Part shown: positions 26,544 through 35,655 of the stretch, piece by piece | Layout of the letters: each line of letters begins with the position of its first letter | How positions within the stretch are numbered: the stretch's first letter is position 1 | DNA from: an uncultured Finegoldia sp. | GTDB taxonomy: Bacteria > Bacillota > Clostridia > Tissierellales > Peptoniphilaceae | Direction: 5' to 3' | DNA: 64,000 nucleotides | Assembly (NCBI RefSeq): GCF_947252345.1 | Contig: NZ_CAMXVC010000002.1 | Span: 1-64,000 of the forward strand | The notes under the pieces: generated by a model | Told to the model about the DNA's origin: nothing | The model's input: the letters and a program-made list of their open reading frames with translations, nothing else | Database searches by the model: none | Position numbers and translations under genes: made by a program

Positions 26544-27548
26544 ATGATAGTAAAATTAAAAAGAAATCCAAACGAAAATGAAGTGAGCAAGCTCATCAGA
26601 TTTTTGAATGAACAAAATGTCAGAGTCGAGCAAACTGTCGGGGATAGATACACTGTTTTGTCTTTGATTGGCGACACTTCGAGTATTGATGAAAAATTAA
26701 TAGATAGATTTGATATTGTCGATAGAGTTATTAGAATTGAAGAGCCGTTTTCCAAGGCCAACAAGAAATTGCATCCTCAACCTAAGATTGTTGATGTTGA
26801 TGGGGTGAAGATTGGTGACGGGAATTTCTGCGTTATGGCAGGGCCTTGTTCAGTTGAAAGTGAAGAGCAGATTATGACGATTGCAAAAAGCGTCAAAGAA
26901 AGTGGCGCGAATATTTTGCGTGGTGGTGCTTTCAAACCGAGAACGTCACCTTATGCTTTTCAAGGCCTGGGCAAAGAGGGAATTGATTTGTTGTTGAAAG
27001 CAAAAAAAGAAACCTCACTTCCGATTGTGACAGAGATAATGGATTTGAGTGATTTGGAGTATTTCAGCGATGTTGATATGCTTCAAGTTGGAGCTAGAAA
27101 TATGCAGAATTATTCTTTGCTAAAGGAGCTTGGTCGTTCAAATAAGCCGATTTTGTTGAAGAGAGGATTGTCTGCCACTTACAAAGAGTGGATTATGAGT
27201 GCAGAATATATAATGGCAGGTGGAAATGAAAATGTCGTTTTGTGTGAAAGGGGTATTAGAACTTTCGAGACATACACTAGAAACACACTGGATATTTCTG
27301 CGATTTCTGTAATGAAGGAATTATCACAACTTCCCATAATAATTGACCCTTCTCATGCGAGCGGGAAGTACACATTGATTGAGCCGTTGTCACTTGCATC
27401 TACAGCTGCAGGATGCGATGGACTTATGATTGAGGTTCACAATGACCCAGAAAATGCGTTGAGTGACGGGCCACAATCCGTAACGTGCGAGCGATTTAGA
27501 ACAATAATGAAAAAAGTTAGGAAGCTAAGACAATGTATTCAGTGGTAA
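26544..27548 (+). CDS. aroF: 3-deoxy-7-phosphoheptulonate (DAHP) synthase
   Basis: First enzyme of the shikimate pathway, joining phosphoenolpyruvate and erythrose 4-phosphate. 334 residues: an N-terminal ferredoxin-like domain (1-75) as in the Thermotoga-type enzymes, where it mediates feedback inhibition, then the barrel with AGPCSVES near 94-101, GGAFKPRTSPYAFQG, LLKRG and DPSHASGK. The ATG four bases after GGAGAG is preferred over an in-frame TTG that would overlap the ribosome site. Overlaps aroB by 16 bases and heads the operon. Confidence 0.95.
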   Translation: MIVKLKRNPNENEVSKLIRFLNEQNVRVEQTVGDRYTVLSLIGDTSSIDEKLIDRFDIVDRVIRIEEPFSKANKKLHPQPKIVDVDGVKIGDGNFCVMAGPCSVESEEQIMTIAKSVKESGANILRGGAFKPRTSPYAFQGLGKEGIDLLLKAKKETSLPIVTEIMDLSDLEYFSDVDMLQVGARNMQNYSLLKELGRSNKPILLKRGLSATYKEWIMSAEYIMAGGNENVVLCERGIRTFETYTRNTLDISAISVMKELSQLPIIIDPSHASGKYTLIEPLSLASTAAGCDGLMIEVHNDPENALSDGPQSVTCERFRTIMKKVRKLRQCIQW

Positions 27549-28564
27549 ATGTGTCAAGTTATGATTGCATTATTGGGTTGGATAGTTTGAATCAATCGAG
27601 AAGTTTTCTGAAAAATTATGTCAAATCGAAGGCGTTGATAATCACAGATGAAAATGTCGACAGATTTTACCACAAGATGATGGATGAACTGCTCGATGAT
27701 TTGGAAATCGAACACGAATTTTATGTGATAAAGCCGGGTGAAGCTTCAAAAAGTTTTGTTGAATACGAAAAAATAATGAATCATATGAGCTTATCTTATC
27801 ACAGAAACGACACTATTATTGCGTTTGGTGGCGGAGTTGTCGGAGATTTGGCGGGGTTTGCGGCTGCGACTTTTATGAGGGGAATTGATTTCGTTCAAAT
27901 TCCCACGACTGTTTTGTCGATGGTCGATTCTTCAGTTGGTTCCAAAACTGGAATTGATTTGGAAGCTGGAAAAAATTTGGTAGGAGCATTCAAAGACCCT
28001 GTATTGTGCATCATTGACCCGCTTTTGTTGGGCACGTTGGATGATTTTGTGTTTGAAGATGGCTTTGCTGAGATTATAAAGTATGCGGTTTGTTTTGATG
28101 AGAAATTGTTCGATAAGTTAAAAAATACGAGATTTACAAAAAACAGCGATTTGTCAGAAATTATCGAAATTTGCGTCAAAATCAAAAAAAACGTCGTTAT
28201 GAAGGATAAATTGGAGAAAAACATAAGAAAAAAGCTGAATTACGGTCATACATTAGCTCACGCTGTCGAAAAGCTGTCGGGCTATGATGTTATGCACGGT
28301 CACGCAGTAGCTTACGGCATTAAATGTATAGCAAAAAAATACAGCGATGATTATGATGATATTTTAACGTTATTGAAGTTGTATAATTTGAATGACAACT
28401 TCGATTATCCAGTTGAAGATTTGTATGATGTGAGCCTTCGTGACAAGAAAAACACAAAGGATATGATATCTCTGATTGTATCTGAAAAAATTGGAGATTG
28501 TAGGGTTTTGAATATGAACAAATCGGATTTCAAGAAGGTTTTGCGTGATATTTATGAAAATTAA
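27533..28564 (+). CDS. aroB: 3-dehydroquinate synthase
   Basis: Second step, DAHP to 3-dehydroquinate, NAD- and metal-dependent. 343 residues. GGGVVGDLAGFAAATFMRG near 97-115 binds NAD. Metal-binding regions are E near 178 (EDGFAEIIKY), NYGHTLAHAVE and HGHAVAYG. Overlaps both neighbours, so it is translated as part of a coupled series. Confidence 0.95.
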   Translation: MYSVVNVSSYDCIIGLDSLNQSRSFLKNYVKSKALIITDENVDRFYHKMMDELLDDLEIEHEFYVIKPGEASKSFVEYEKIMNHMSLSYHRNDTIIAFGGGVVGDLAGFAAATFMRGIDFVQIPTTVLSMVDSSVGSKTGIDLEAGKNLVGAFKDPVLCIIDPLLLGTLDDFVFEDGFAEIIKYAVCFDEKLFDKLKNTRFTKNSDLSEIIEICVKIKKNVVMKDKLEKNIRKKLNYGHTLAHAVEKLSGYDVMHGHAVAYGIKCIAKKYSDDYDDILTLLKLYNLNDNFDYPVEDLYDVSLRDKKNTKDMISLIVSEKIGDCRVLNMNKSDFKKVLRDIYEN

Positions 28565-29750
28565 AACAGACAAATTAAAAGGAACCGTTCGAGCGATTTC
28601 TTCAAAATCATTTGCTCATAGATTTTTAATATTGGCTAGCGTCGCAGATAAAACCACAAAAATTCACATAAATGAGTTTTCTAATGATGTCTTGGCAACT
28701 ATCAATTGTTTGAAAAATTTAGGAGTTCATATCGAAATCAACGATGATGAGGTCACTGTTGAACCATCTTTTTTTCAAAAAGATGTCAGTGAAATCAATG
28801 TATCAGACTCTGGCTCTACATTGAGGTTTTTGTTGCCACTTGTTAGTTTCTTATCGCAAAAAACAAGTATAGAATGCACCGGAAGATTAAAGGACAGGCC
28901 TATAAAAGATTTGATAGAACAATTGAAATTGGCGGGGCTAACTTTTACAAGTGAAACCCTTCCTTTTACGGTTGATGGAACTTTTCACAAGATTGATTTT
29001 GAATTTCCGGGAGATGTTTCGAGTCAATATATTTCGGCAATAATGCTCATTGCGCCGTTGATAGGTGGTTGCGAAATAAAATTGACATCCAAATTAGAAT
29101 CCAAAGGCTACATCGAAATCACGAGAGAGTGTCTCGAACGATTCGGCATAAAATCAGAAATAAGTGAGGACAAAATCACAGTTCACAGAGGCTTTTTGAA
29201 ATCACCAGGTGAAATCATCGTGGAAGGTGATTGGTCAAATGCAGCTTTTTTCTTGTGTGCAAATGAATTTAATGCTGAAATTGACGTGAAAAATTTGAAC
29301 GCAAATTCAGTCCAGGCTGACAGGAAAATTGTGGATATTTTGAACGAAATCAACAAAAAAACAGATTTTTATGAAATAGACATATCACAAATTCCGGATT
29401 TGTTTGTGGTTTTGGCGTTGGTACTGTCGCAAAAATGCGACAAATCAATAATTAAAAACATAAAAAGGCTTAGGATGAAGGAATCTGACAGGGTACAATC
29501 GACATTTGAAATGCTGACATCAATGGGAGTTGACTGCGAGATTTCGGGTGATGATTTTGTGATTTACAAATCAAAACTAAAATCAGCTTCTGTAAATTCA
29601 CACAACGACCACAGAATTGTGATGGCGTGTGCGGTAGCTTCTATTTTGGTGGATGAGATTGAGATAATTGATTGGCAAGCTGTCAAAAAATCGTATCCGT
29701 CATTTTTTGACGAGCTAGAAAGGTTGGGTAGTGATGTCAACTATAGGTAA
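28554..29750 (+). CDS. aroA: 3-phosphoshikimate 1-carboxyvinyltransferase (EPSP synthase)
   Basis: 398 residues. It has SSKSFAHRFLI near 17-27, DSGSTLRFLLP near 83-93, GRLKDRPI, and the C-terminal RLRMKESDR and NDHRIVMA blocks. It transfers the enolpyruvyl group of PEP to shikimate 3-phosphate. The internal ATG three codons into a longer frame was chosen, giving MKIKTDKLKGTV and an 11-base overlap with aroB. It overlaps aroC by 17 bases. Confidence 0.95.
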   Translation: MKIKTDKLKGTVRAISSKSFAHRFLILASVADKTTKIHINEFSNDVLATINCLKNLGVHIEINDDEVTVEPSFFQKDVSEINVSDSGSTLRFLLPLVSFLSQKTSIECTGRLKDRPIKDLIEQLKLAGLTFTSETLPFTVDGTFHKIDFEFPGDVSSQYISAIMLIAPLIGGCEIKLTSKLESKGYIEITRECLERFGIKSEISEDKITVHRGFLKSPGEIIVEGDWSNAAFFLCANEFNAEIDVKNLNANSVQADRKIVDILNEINKKTDFYEIDISQIPDLFVVLALVLSQKCDKSIIKNIKRLRMKESDRVQSTFEMLTSMGVDCEISGDDFVIYKSKLKSASVNSHNDHRIVMACAVASILVDEIEIIDWQAVKKSYPSFFDELERLGSDVNYR

Positions 29751-30807
29751 GCTTGTAAAATTGACAGTGTGGGGAGAATCCCACGGCAAAATGATAGGAG
29801 GAGTGCTCGAGGGAGTTGAGCCAGGATTAAAGATAGACTACGAAAAATTAAAAGCTCATATGAACAGAAGAAGTCCTGGAAAATCCAACACCACATTGCG
29901 AAAAGAAAAAGACGATGTCGAGTTTGTATCAGGGTTGTTGAATGATACAACAACTGGTTGTCCGATTTCTTTTTTGATAAAAAACAGCGACCATCACTCA
30001 CAGGATTATTCAAATATTTGCAATACACCACGGCCATCTCACGCAGATTATCCGGCGGTGGTGAGGTTTAATGGATTTAATGATATAAATGGCAGTGGAC
30101 ATTTTTCGGGAAGATTGACAGCCGTAGTAAACGTTGCGGGATTTATCGCAGAGGAAATTTTAGCACGACACGATATTTTTGTGTTCAGCCATTTGCAAAG
30201 TCTCGGAGACATCAAGGATTATAAATTTGACGATTTGAAATTCAAAGATTATAGAGGTTTGCGAAATAAAAAAATAGAAGTTATAAATGATTCTTTGATA
30301 GAGCAAATTGACGAAAAAATAAATTTTCTTAGAACTCAAAAAGATTCCATCGGTTCAAGCGTCGAAACGGTCGTGTACAATTTGAGAGCGGGAGTTGGGG
30401 ACACTCTTTTTGACTCAATCGAGTCGAGATTATCACAGGCTTATTTTGGAATCGGAGCGGTAAAATCCGTGGAGTTTGGATGTGGAAAATCATTTGAAAA
30501 TCAAAGAGCATCAAATGTGAATGACTGCTATACAATCGAAAAAGGAAAGATACAAACTACGACAAACCACAATGGCGGAATACTCGGCGGGATTTCAAAT
30601 GGAATGCCGATAGTTAGCCTTGTGACATTCAAGCCACCTGCATCAATCGGTTTGACACAAAACACGGTAGACTTGGGTAACAAAACAAATACAAAACTTA
30701 CAATTGAAGGAAGGCACGACCCTTCGATTGGAATTAGAGCAGTCAGCGTGATTGAATCGGTAACTGCGTTAGTGATTTACGATTTACTAAAGGAGTATGG
30801 GTTTTAA
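29734..30807 (+). CDS. aroC: Chorismate synthase
   Basis: Last step to chorismate, needing reduced FMN. 357 residues. WGESHGK is near 12-18, RRSPGKSNTTLRKEKDDVEFVSG near 45-67, FNDINGSGHFSGR near 108-120, and the C-terminal signature GRHDPSIGIRAV near 327-338. An ATG immediately follows an in-frame GTG; the ATG was chosen. The end is followed by 46 bases before the chorismate mutase gene. Confidence 0.96.
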   Translation: MSTIGKLVKLTVWGESHGKMIGGVLEGVEPGLKIDYEKLKAHMNRRSPGKSNTTLRKEKDDVEFVSGLLNDTTTGCPISFLIKNSDHHSQDYSNICNTPRPSHADYPAVVRFNGFNDINGSGHFSGRLTAVVNVAGFIAEEILARHDIFVFSHLQSLGDIKDYKFDDLKFKDYRGLRNKKIEVINDSLIEQIDEKINFLRTQKDSIGSSVETVVYNLRAGVGDTLFDSIESRLSQAYFGIGAVKSVEFGCGKSFENQRASNVNDCYTIEKGKIQTTTNHNGGILGGISNGMPIVSLVTFKPPASIGLTQNTVDLGNKTNTKLTIEGRHDPSIGIRAVSVIESVTALVIYDLLKEYGF

Positions 30808-30853
30808 CATTATAAATCATAAACTTAAATGTAATTCTTATTGAGGGGTACAA

Positions 30854-31105
30854 ATGGAAAAATTTAGAACAGAAATAGATTCAATAGATGAAGAGATATC
30901 CAAGCTGTTGGAAAAAAGATTCGAGATTTGTTCACAAATTGGCGATTTTAAATCAGACAATAATATAGAAACGCAAGATAGAACAAGAGAAAAACAAATC
31001 TTGGCAAAAATCGAAAACAGCGGACTGGAATACAGCTATTATATCAGAGAAGTTATCAGTAAAATTATACTGGAATCAAAAAAAATTCAGGAAAATATAA
31101 AATGA
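30854..31105 (+). CDS. Chorismate mutase (AroQ-class, monofunctional)
   Basis: 83 residues, a single AroQ-fold helical domain. It begins EIDSIDEEISKLLEKRFEICSQIGDFK, which has the R and K spacing of the active site, and a second part with DRTREKQIL. It converts chorismate to prephenate toward phenylalanine and tyrosine. No prephenate dehydratase or dehydrogenase is nearby. GAGGGG precedes the ATG; the stop overlaps the start of the next gene by four bases. Confidence 0.88.
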   Translation: MEKFRTEIDSIDEEISKLLEKRFEICSQIGDFKSDNNIETQDRTREKQILAKIENSGLEYSYYIREVISKIILESKKIQENIK

Positions 31106-32313
31106 AGTACGGACTTTTAGGAAAATCTTTAAAACACAGTTATTCAAAAGAAATTCACGAATCGCTAGGATATTACAAGTACAAATATTTTGAAGAAGAC
31201 AATTTGGACAAATTCTTCGATAGAGATGATATCAAAGCGATTAACGTTACAATTCCATACAAGACTGAAGTAATCAAATACCTCGATGAAATTAGCGATG
31301 ACGCGAAAAAAATCGGATGCGTAAACACAATCACTTTTGGGGATAAAATAAAAGGATACAATACAGACATCGATGGAATGGAATATATGATTAAAAGAAC
31401 CATCGAGCTGAAAGGAAAGACGGTTGTAATCTTGGGAGATGGAGCGACTAGCAAAACCGCAATTGAGTGTGCAAAAAGATTGAAAGCAAAAAAAATAAAA
31501 GTGATTTCAAGAAAAGGTGAACATAAATTTGAGGATATTGACTATTACAAAAACTGCGATGTGATAATAAACACAACGCCTGTTGGTATGTATCCGAACA
31601 ATTTAGAATCGCCGATAAATGTTTTGAAGATAAAACCAAAAGCTGTATTCGATGTCATATACAACCCAAACAAGACATCTTTGTTGATGGATTGTGACAG
31701 ACTAAGAATCAAAAACGACAACGGACTGAGAATGCTTGTGTATCAAGCTGTCAAGGCGTGTGAAATATTTACCGGCAAAAAAATCGACGATAAAATTGTG
31801 GAAAATATCGCTCAGAAAATTAGAACAAAAAATATGAATATTGCACTCGTGGGAATGCCTGGTTGTGGCAAAAGCACGATTGCAAAAATCATCGAAGACA
31901 AATCTGGGAAAAAACTTGTCGATATAGACAGGGTTATTTCAGATAGATATGGAAATATTTCCGAGATTTTTGCTGCGAAAGGCGAACGATATTTCAGAAA
32001 AATAGAATCAGAAGTGTTAGAAGAGTTTTCGAAAGAAAAAAATCTTGTGATAGCAACTGGTGGAGGGACGGTAACTGTGAGGAAAAACTTCTACTATCTT
32101 CACCAAAATTCCGTCGTCTACTGGATTGACAGGCCAAACAGCAAACTTTCAACAAAAAACAGACCTATTTACAAAACAAACACTATGCAAGAAATCAGAG
32201 AACAGAGGAATCATCTTTATAAAAGATTTTCGGATAAATATTTCAAAAACTACAACGCCAAATCAACGGCAAAATTAGTTTTGGAGGATTTCAATGAAAC
32301 TATTTATTATTAA
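31102..32313 (+). CDS. Shikimate dehydrogenase - shikimate kinase fusion
   Basis: 403 residues carrying two consecutive pathway enzymes. Residues 1-240 are AroE: HSYSKEIHESLG, the catalytic lysine in NVTIPYKTE, ILGDGATSKTA for NADP binding, and NTTPVGMYP. Residues 245-403 are AroK: Walker A GMPGCGKST, shikimate-binding DIDRVI, FRKIES, ATGGGTV, and the lid arginine in NRPIYK. The junction is a short linker (RTKNMN) that supplies a methionine where a separate AroK would begin. The frame is continuous. Overlaps aroQ by 20 bases. Confidence 0.93.
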   Translation: MKYGLLGKSLKHSYSKEIHESLGYYKYKYFEEDNLDKFFDRDDIKAINVTIPYKTEVIKYLDEISDDAKKIGCVNTITFGDKIKGYNTDIDGMEYMIKRTIELKGKTVVILGDGATSKTAIECAKRLKAKKIKVISRKGEHKFEDIDYYKNCDVIINTTPVGMYPNNLESPINVLKIKPKAVFDVIYNPNKTSLLMDCDRLRIKNDNGLRMLVYQAVKACEIFTGKKIDDKIVENIAQKIRTKNMNIALVGMPGCGKSTIAKIIEDKSGKKLVDIDRVISDRYGNISEIFAAKGERYFRKIESEVLEEFSKEKNLVIATGGGTVTVRKNFYYLHQNSVVYWIDRPNSKLSTKNRPIYKTNTMQEIREQRNHLYKRFSDKYFKNYNAKSTAKLVLEDFNETIYY

Positions 32314-32716
32314 TGGGCCGAACTTGAATATGCTGGGAATAAGAGAACCTGAAATTTATGGAAAACTCACGCTAGAAGAAATCGAAAGCAAAATCAAGCT
32401 CTACTGCACCGAGAAAAAAATAGACGTAGAATTTTATCAGTCTAATCACGAAGGAGAAATTGTTGATATCATTCAAAGTGCATACAAAAAAATAGACGGG
32501 ATAATAATAAATCCAGCTGCATACACGCATACATCTGTCGCGATTTTAGATGCGTTAAAAGCTGTAGGAATTGACACAGTTGAAGTTCATCTGTCTGATG
32601 TAGATGAGAGAGAAGATTTTAGGAAATTTTCGTATGTGTCATTTTTTGCAAAAAAAGTCATAAAAGGAAAAGGAGTCGACGGATATATCGAGGCTGTGGA
32701 TTTCTTTTTGAAATAG
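32294..32716 (+). CDS. aroQ: Type II 3-dehydroquinate dehydratase
   Basis: 140 residues, dodecamer-forming type II enzyme converting 3-dehydroquinate to 3-dehydroshikimate. NGPNLNMLGIREPEIYG near 6-22 contains the catalytic tyrosine. QSNHEGEIVD near 48-57, NPAAYTHTSVAI near 74-85, and EVHLSDVDERE near 97-107 with the active-site histidine. GGAGG lies inside the end of the preceding gene. It completes the set of enzymes from DAHP to chorismate in this operon. Confidence 0.95.
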   Translation: MKLFIINGPNLNMLGIREPEIYGKLTLEEIESKIKLYCTEKKIDVEFYQSNHEGEIVDIIQSAYKKIDGIIINPAAYTHTSVAILDALKAVGIDTVEVHLSDVDEREDFRKFSYVSFFAKKVIKGKGVDGYIEAVDFFLK

Positions 32717-32752
32717 AATATAATATAGATAAGATTAGTCTAGGAGGTAGAA

Positions 32753-33796
32753 ATGGAAGAACTGAAAAAACGTGGACTGTTTAACGAGCACGGAGATATT
32801 GAATTATCAAAGAGGAAAATCATCAATGGAAACACAACTAACTTGAATGATTTTAACAACATAAAATATTCTTGGACGAGCGAATGGTACAGACAAGCTA
32901 TGAATAATTTCTGGATTCCCGAAGAAATAAACTTGAATCAAGACATCAAAGATTACAGAAATTTATCCGAAAACGAAAAAATTGCATACGATAAAATCCT
33001 ATCGTTTTTAATTTACTTGGATAGTTTACAAACTGCACAACTTCCAAACTTGGAAGCATACATCACTGCAAACGAGATAAACTTGTGCTTGTCAATCCAA
33101 GCTTTCCAAGAATCAATTCACTCACAATCTTACAGTTATATTTTGGATACGATTTGTTCCCCAGAAGAAAGGACGGAAATATTGTATCAATGGAAAGACG
33201 ATGAGTTCTTGTTGGAGAGAAATAGATTTATAGGCGACCAGTACAATGATTTCTTCCAAGAAAAAAGCGAAAATAATTTTATGAAAGCGTTGATTGCAAA
33301 TTATATTCTCGAAGGAGTGTATTTCTATTCTGGGTTTATGTTCTTTTATAATCTCGGCAGAATGGGTAAAATGCCGGGAACAGTGCAAGAAATTAGATAC
33401 ATCAACAGAGATGAAAACACACATTTGTGGTTGTTCAGATCGATTATTTTGGATTTGAAAAAAGAATCTCCAGAATTGTTCACCGAAGAAAAAAGTGCAC
33501 AATACAAGGAAATGATAAGACAAGGAGTCGAAGCTGAAATTGCATGGGCAAAATATGTTATTGGAGAAAAAATCCAAGGACTGTCAATGAAAATGGTAGA
33601 AGATTACATCAAATATTTGGGAAATCTTCGCTCAACTGGACTAGGATTTGGCGTGTTGTATCCGGGATATGAACGAGAAATTCCGTCGATGAAATGGGTT
33701 AGCGAGTATTCTGACCCTAACAAAATCAAGACAGATTTCTTCGAGGCGAAGCCATCAGCATATTCAAAATCAGCGATAATAGAAGACGACTTATAG
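32753..33796 (+). CDS. nrdB: Class Ia-type ribonucleotide reductase small subunit
   Basis: 347 residues of the di-iron R2 family, which hold the tyrosyl radical used by the large subunit to make deoxyribonucleotides. Di-iron ligands are in FLIYLDSLQ (Asp), FQESIHSQSY (Glu, His and the probable radical Tyr), YILEGVYFYSG (Glu) and RDENTHLWLF (Glu, His). The C-terminal tail ends acidic and hydrophobic (IIEDDL), as needed to dock to R1. AGGAGGT precedes the ATG. No large-subunit gene lies in the window, and radical formation in this class needs oxygen. Confidence 0.9.
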   Translation: MEELKKRGLFNEHGDIELSKRKIINGNTTNLNDFNNIKYSWTSEWYRQAMNNFWIPEEINLNQDIKDYRNLSENEKIAYDKILSFLIYLDSLQTAQLPNLEAYITANEINLCLSIQAFQESIHSQSYSYILDTICSPEERTEILYQWKDDEFLLERNRFIGDQYNDFFQEKSENNFMKALIANYILEGVYFYSGFMFFYNLGRMGKMPGTVQEIRYINRDENTHLWLFRSIILDLKKESPELFTEEKSAQYKEMIRQGVEAEIAWAKYVIGEKIQGLSMKMVEDYIKYLGNLRSTGLGFGVLYPGYEREIPSMKWVSEYSDPNKIKTDFFEAKPSAYSKSAIIEDDL

Positions 33797-33804
33797 AAAA
33801 TAAC

Positions 33805-33832
33805 CCGGCATTTTCTTTTTGGAATGTGCCGG
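33805..33832 (+). terminator. Hairpin after nrdB
   Basis: CCGGCATTTTC-TTTTT-GGAATGTGCCGG, a stem with one mismatch and one wobble, followed only by ATTATTT. It is a weak terminator or attenuator before hemZ. Confidence 0.55.
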
Positions 33833-33850
33833 ATTATTTAATTGAAAATT

Positions 33851-35158
33851 ATGAACATACAATTAGAATGCAAAAAATATCAAAAAGAGTGCATCGATAT
33901 ATTTACAATATTTGATGCAAAACAAAATTTGAAATTTAAAGAGAGCGAATTTGTTGTCGGAGAAAATTTTGTACGAAAAGACAAAACCTACAAGTTTAAA
34001 ACGAGATTAGAATTAAAAAAAATACTTTATCGCATATTTCAAAAGGAATACAACTACACAAATGAATGGGGAATATTGACTGGAACAAAACCATCCAAGA
34101 TTTTGAGAAATCACACAGATGAAGAATTAAAACAAATGTATCTAATAAGTGATGACAATTTGAAGCTTCTAAGAAACATCGACAATCTGCAGTCCAAATT
34201 TCACTACGACGACAAAAATTACAATATATACATCAATATTCCATTCTGCCCCACTAGGTGTGAATACTGCTCATTTCCCACGATTGTCTTCAACAATAAC
34301 GACAGAAGGAGAGAGTATCTAGGATTTTTGATGAGAGAAATTGAACAAACATCCAATCACTTAGATAAGAAAAAAATAAAAACAATTTATGTAGGTGGAG
34401 GAACGCCGACAAGTCTTGACGAAAAAATGCTCGAAGATTTGCTCAAATTAATAGAAGAAAAATTCATATCGGAAAATTTGCTAGAGTACACGTTTGAAGC
34501 CGGACGAGAGGATAGTTTGAATCGCACAAAACTTGATTTGTTAAAAAAACACAAAGTATCACGAATTAGTTTGAATCCTCAAACATTCAATGAAAAAGCA
34601 TTAGAAGAAATGGGCAGGAAACAAAACAACCATAATCTTATTGAATTGGTTGAACAATCCAAAACAATTGGATTGACTGTGAATATGGATTTTATTTTAG
34701 GATTGGTTGACGACGATGTCAATGACACCATTGAGAACTTGAAGATATTAGAAACTTTAATGCCGGACAACATAACGTTTCACACTTTGTCGATAAAAAA
34801 TGGCAGCAAATATTCACAAAAATACAACAAGAATAATTTTGAAAAAAACACTGTAAAAGAGCAAATGAATCTAGTGAAAAAGTGGATGCAAAAGAATGGA
34901 TACAAAGCGTACTATATATATAGACAGAAAAATATTCTGAATAATATGGAGAACATTGGATTTTGCAAAGACAATCCATCACGATACAATATTGTTATAA
35001 ATGAAGAATTGGAAAGTATTCTTGGATTTGGAATGACTGCCAATTCAAAAATAATAAAAAATGATATAATAAAATACACGAACTACAAAAATATAAGAGA
35101 TTACGAAGAAAAATTGGATGAAATTATAAAAAGAAAGGTGGAGATAATTAGTGGCTGA
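33851..35158 (+). CDS. hemZ: HemZ-type coproporphyrinogen dehydrogenase-like radical SAM protein
   Basis: 435 residues. An N-terminal region of about 130 residues not found in HemN/HemW precedes the radical SAM core with CPTRCEYCSF near 134-143 and the GGGTPTS motif near 181-187. The later blocks are of the HemN/HemZ group (SLNPQTFNEKALEEMGRKQN). HemZ is annotated in oxygen-independent coproporphyrinogen III oxidation, but since no other haem genes are here the true substrate is open. The ATG was preferred to an in-frame TTG nine bases upstream; no clear ribosome site is visible for either. Confidence 0.8.
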   Translation: MNIQLECKKYQKECIDIFTIFDAKQNLKFKESEFVVGENFVRKDKTYKFKTRLELKKILYRIFQKEYNYTNEWGILTGTKPSKILRNHTDEELKQMYLISDDNLKLLRNIDNLQSKFHYDDKNYNIYINIPFCPTRCEYCSFPTIVFNNNDRRREYLGFLMREIEQTSNHLDKKKIKTIYVGGGTPTSLDEKMLEDLLKLIEEKFISENLLEYTFEAGREDSLNRTKLDLLKKHKVSRISLNPQTFNEKALEEMGRKQNNHNLIELVEQSKTIGLTVNMDFILGLVDDDVNDTIENLKILETLMPDNITFHTLSIKNGSKYSQKYNKNNFEKNTVKEQMNLVKKWMQKNGYKAYYIYRQKNILNNMENIGFCKDNPSRYNIVINEELESILGFGMTANSKIIKNDIIKYTNYKNIRDYEEKLDEIIKRKVEIISG

Positions 35159-35531
35159 ACTGAAAAAAAGAGAGCAATTTAACTCTGACAGAAGCGTTGT
35201 TTTTGAAACTATAAAACACCAAATTCTCGACAATTCAAAACCGACAGGTGTGAAAAATCAATACGTAATTGACAATCTCGGTGTGACGATGACATACACA
35301 ATTACAGAACACGTCGTAAATGAGAAATTTTACATCGATTTAAATTCAAAATCAATGGATGGTTTTTTGAGATTTGATTTTTCTGACAATAATACGGGGT
35401 GTTTTGTCGACATAGATATGAAATTGAACAATAAATCAATTTTCGGAGGATTGATGAATTTCGTGATGAGTGTAGACAAAATGGAAAACAAATTAATTTA
35501 TGAGTTAAAAAAACACCTTGGAGAAATCTGA
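35151..35531 (+). CDS. Small conserved-looking protein, possible SRPBCC fold
   Basis: 126 residues that I do not recognise with confidence. After a lysine-rich start it alternates beta-strand-like segments (VTMTYTITEHVVNEKFYIDL, FLRFDFSDNNTGCFVDIDMKL) and ends in a helix (FVMSVDKMENKLIYELKKHL), the order seen in SRPBCC/START-like small domains. It starts with GTG after AAAGGTGGAG and overlaps hemZ by eight bases, so it is probably translated with it. No signal peptide or membrane helix. Confidence 0.55.
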   Translation: MAELKKREQFNSDRSVVFETIKHQILDNSKPTGVKNQYVIDNLGVTMTYTITEHVVNEKFYIDLNSKSMDGFLRFDFSDNNTGCFVDIDMKLNNKSIFGGLMNFVMSVDKMENKLIYELKKHLGEI

Positions 35532-35542
35532 TAACAAAAAAA

Positions 35543-35576
35543 TGTCGCTGGACTCATCTGGCGGCAAATTTTTTTT
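35543..35576 (+). terminator. Terminator of the hemZ unit
   Basis: TGTCGCTGG-ACTCAT-CTGGCGGCA pairs over seven to nine positions with G-U pairs, followed by a run of eight T. Confidence 0.8.
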
Positions 35577-35655
35577 GTCCAAATTCCCCAAAATATTACA
35601 AAAAATTAATATTTCGCCTCGTTGTACTCATTAGACAAACAAAAACAAAAAAAGT

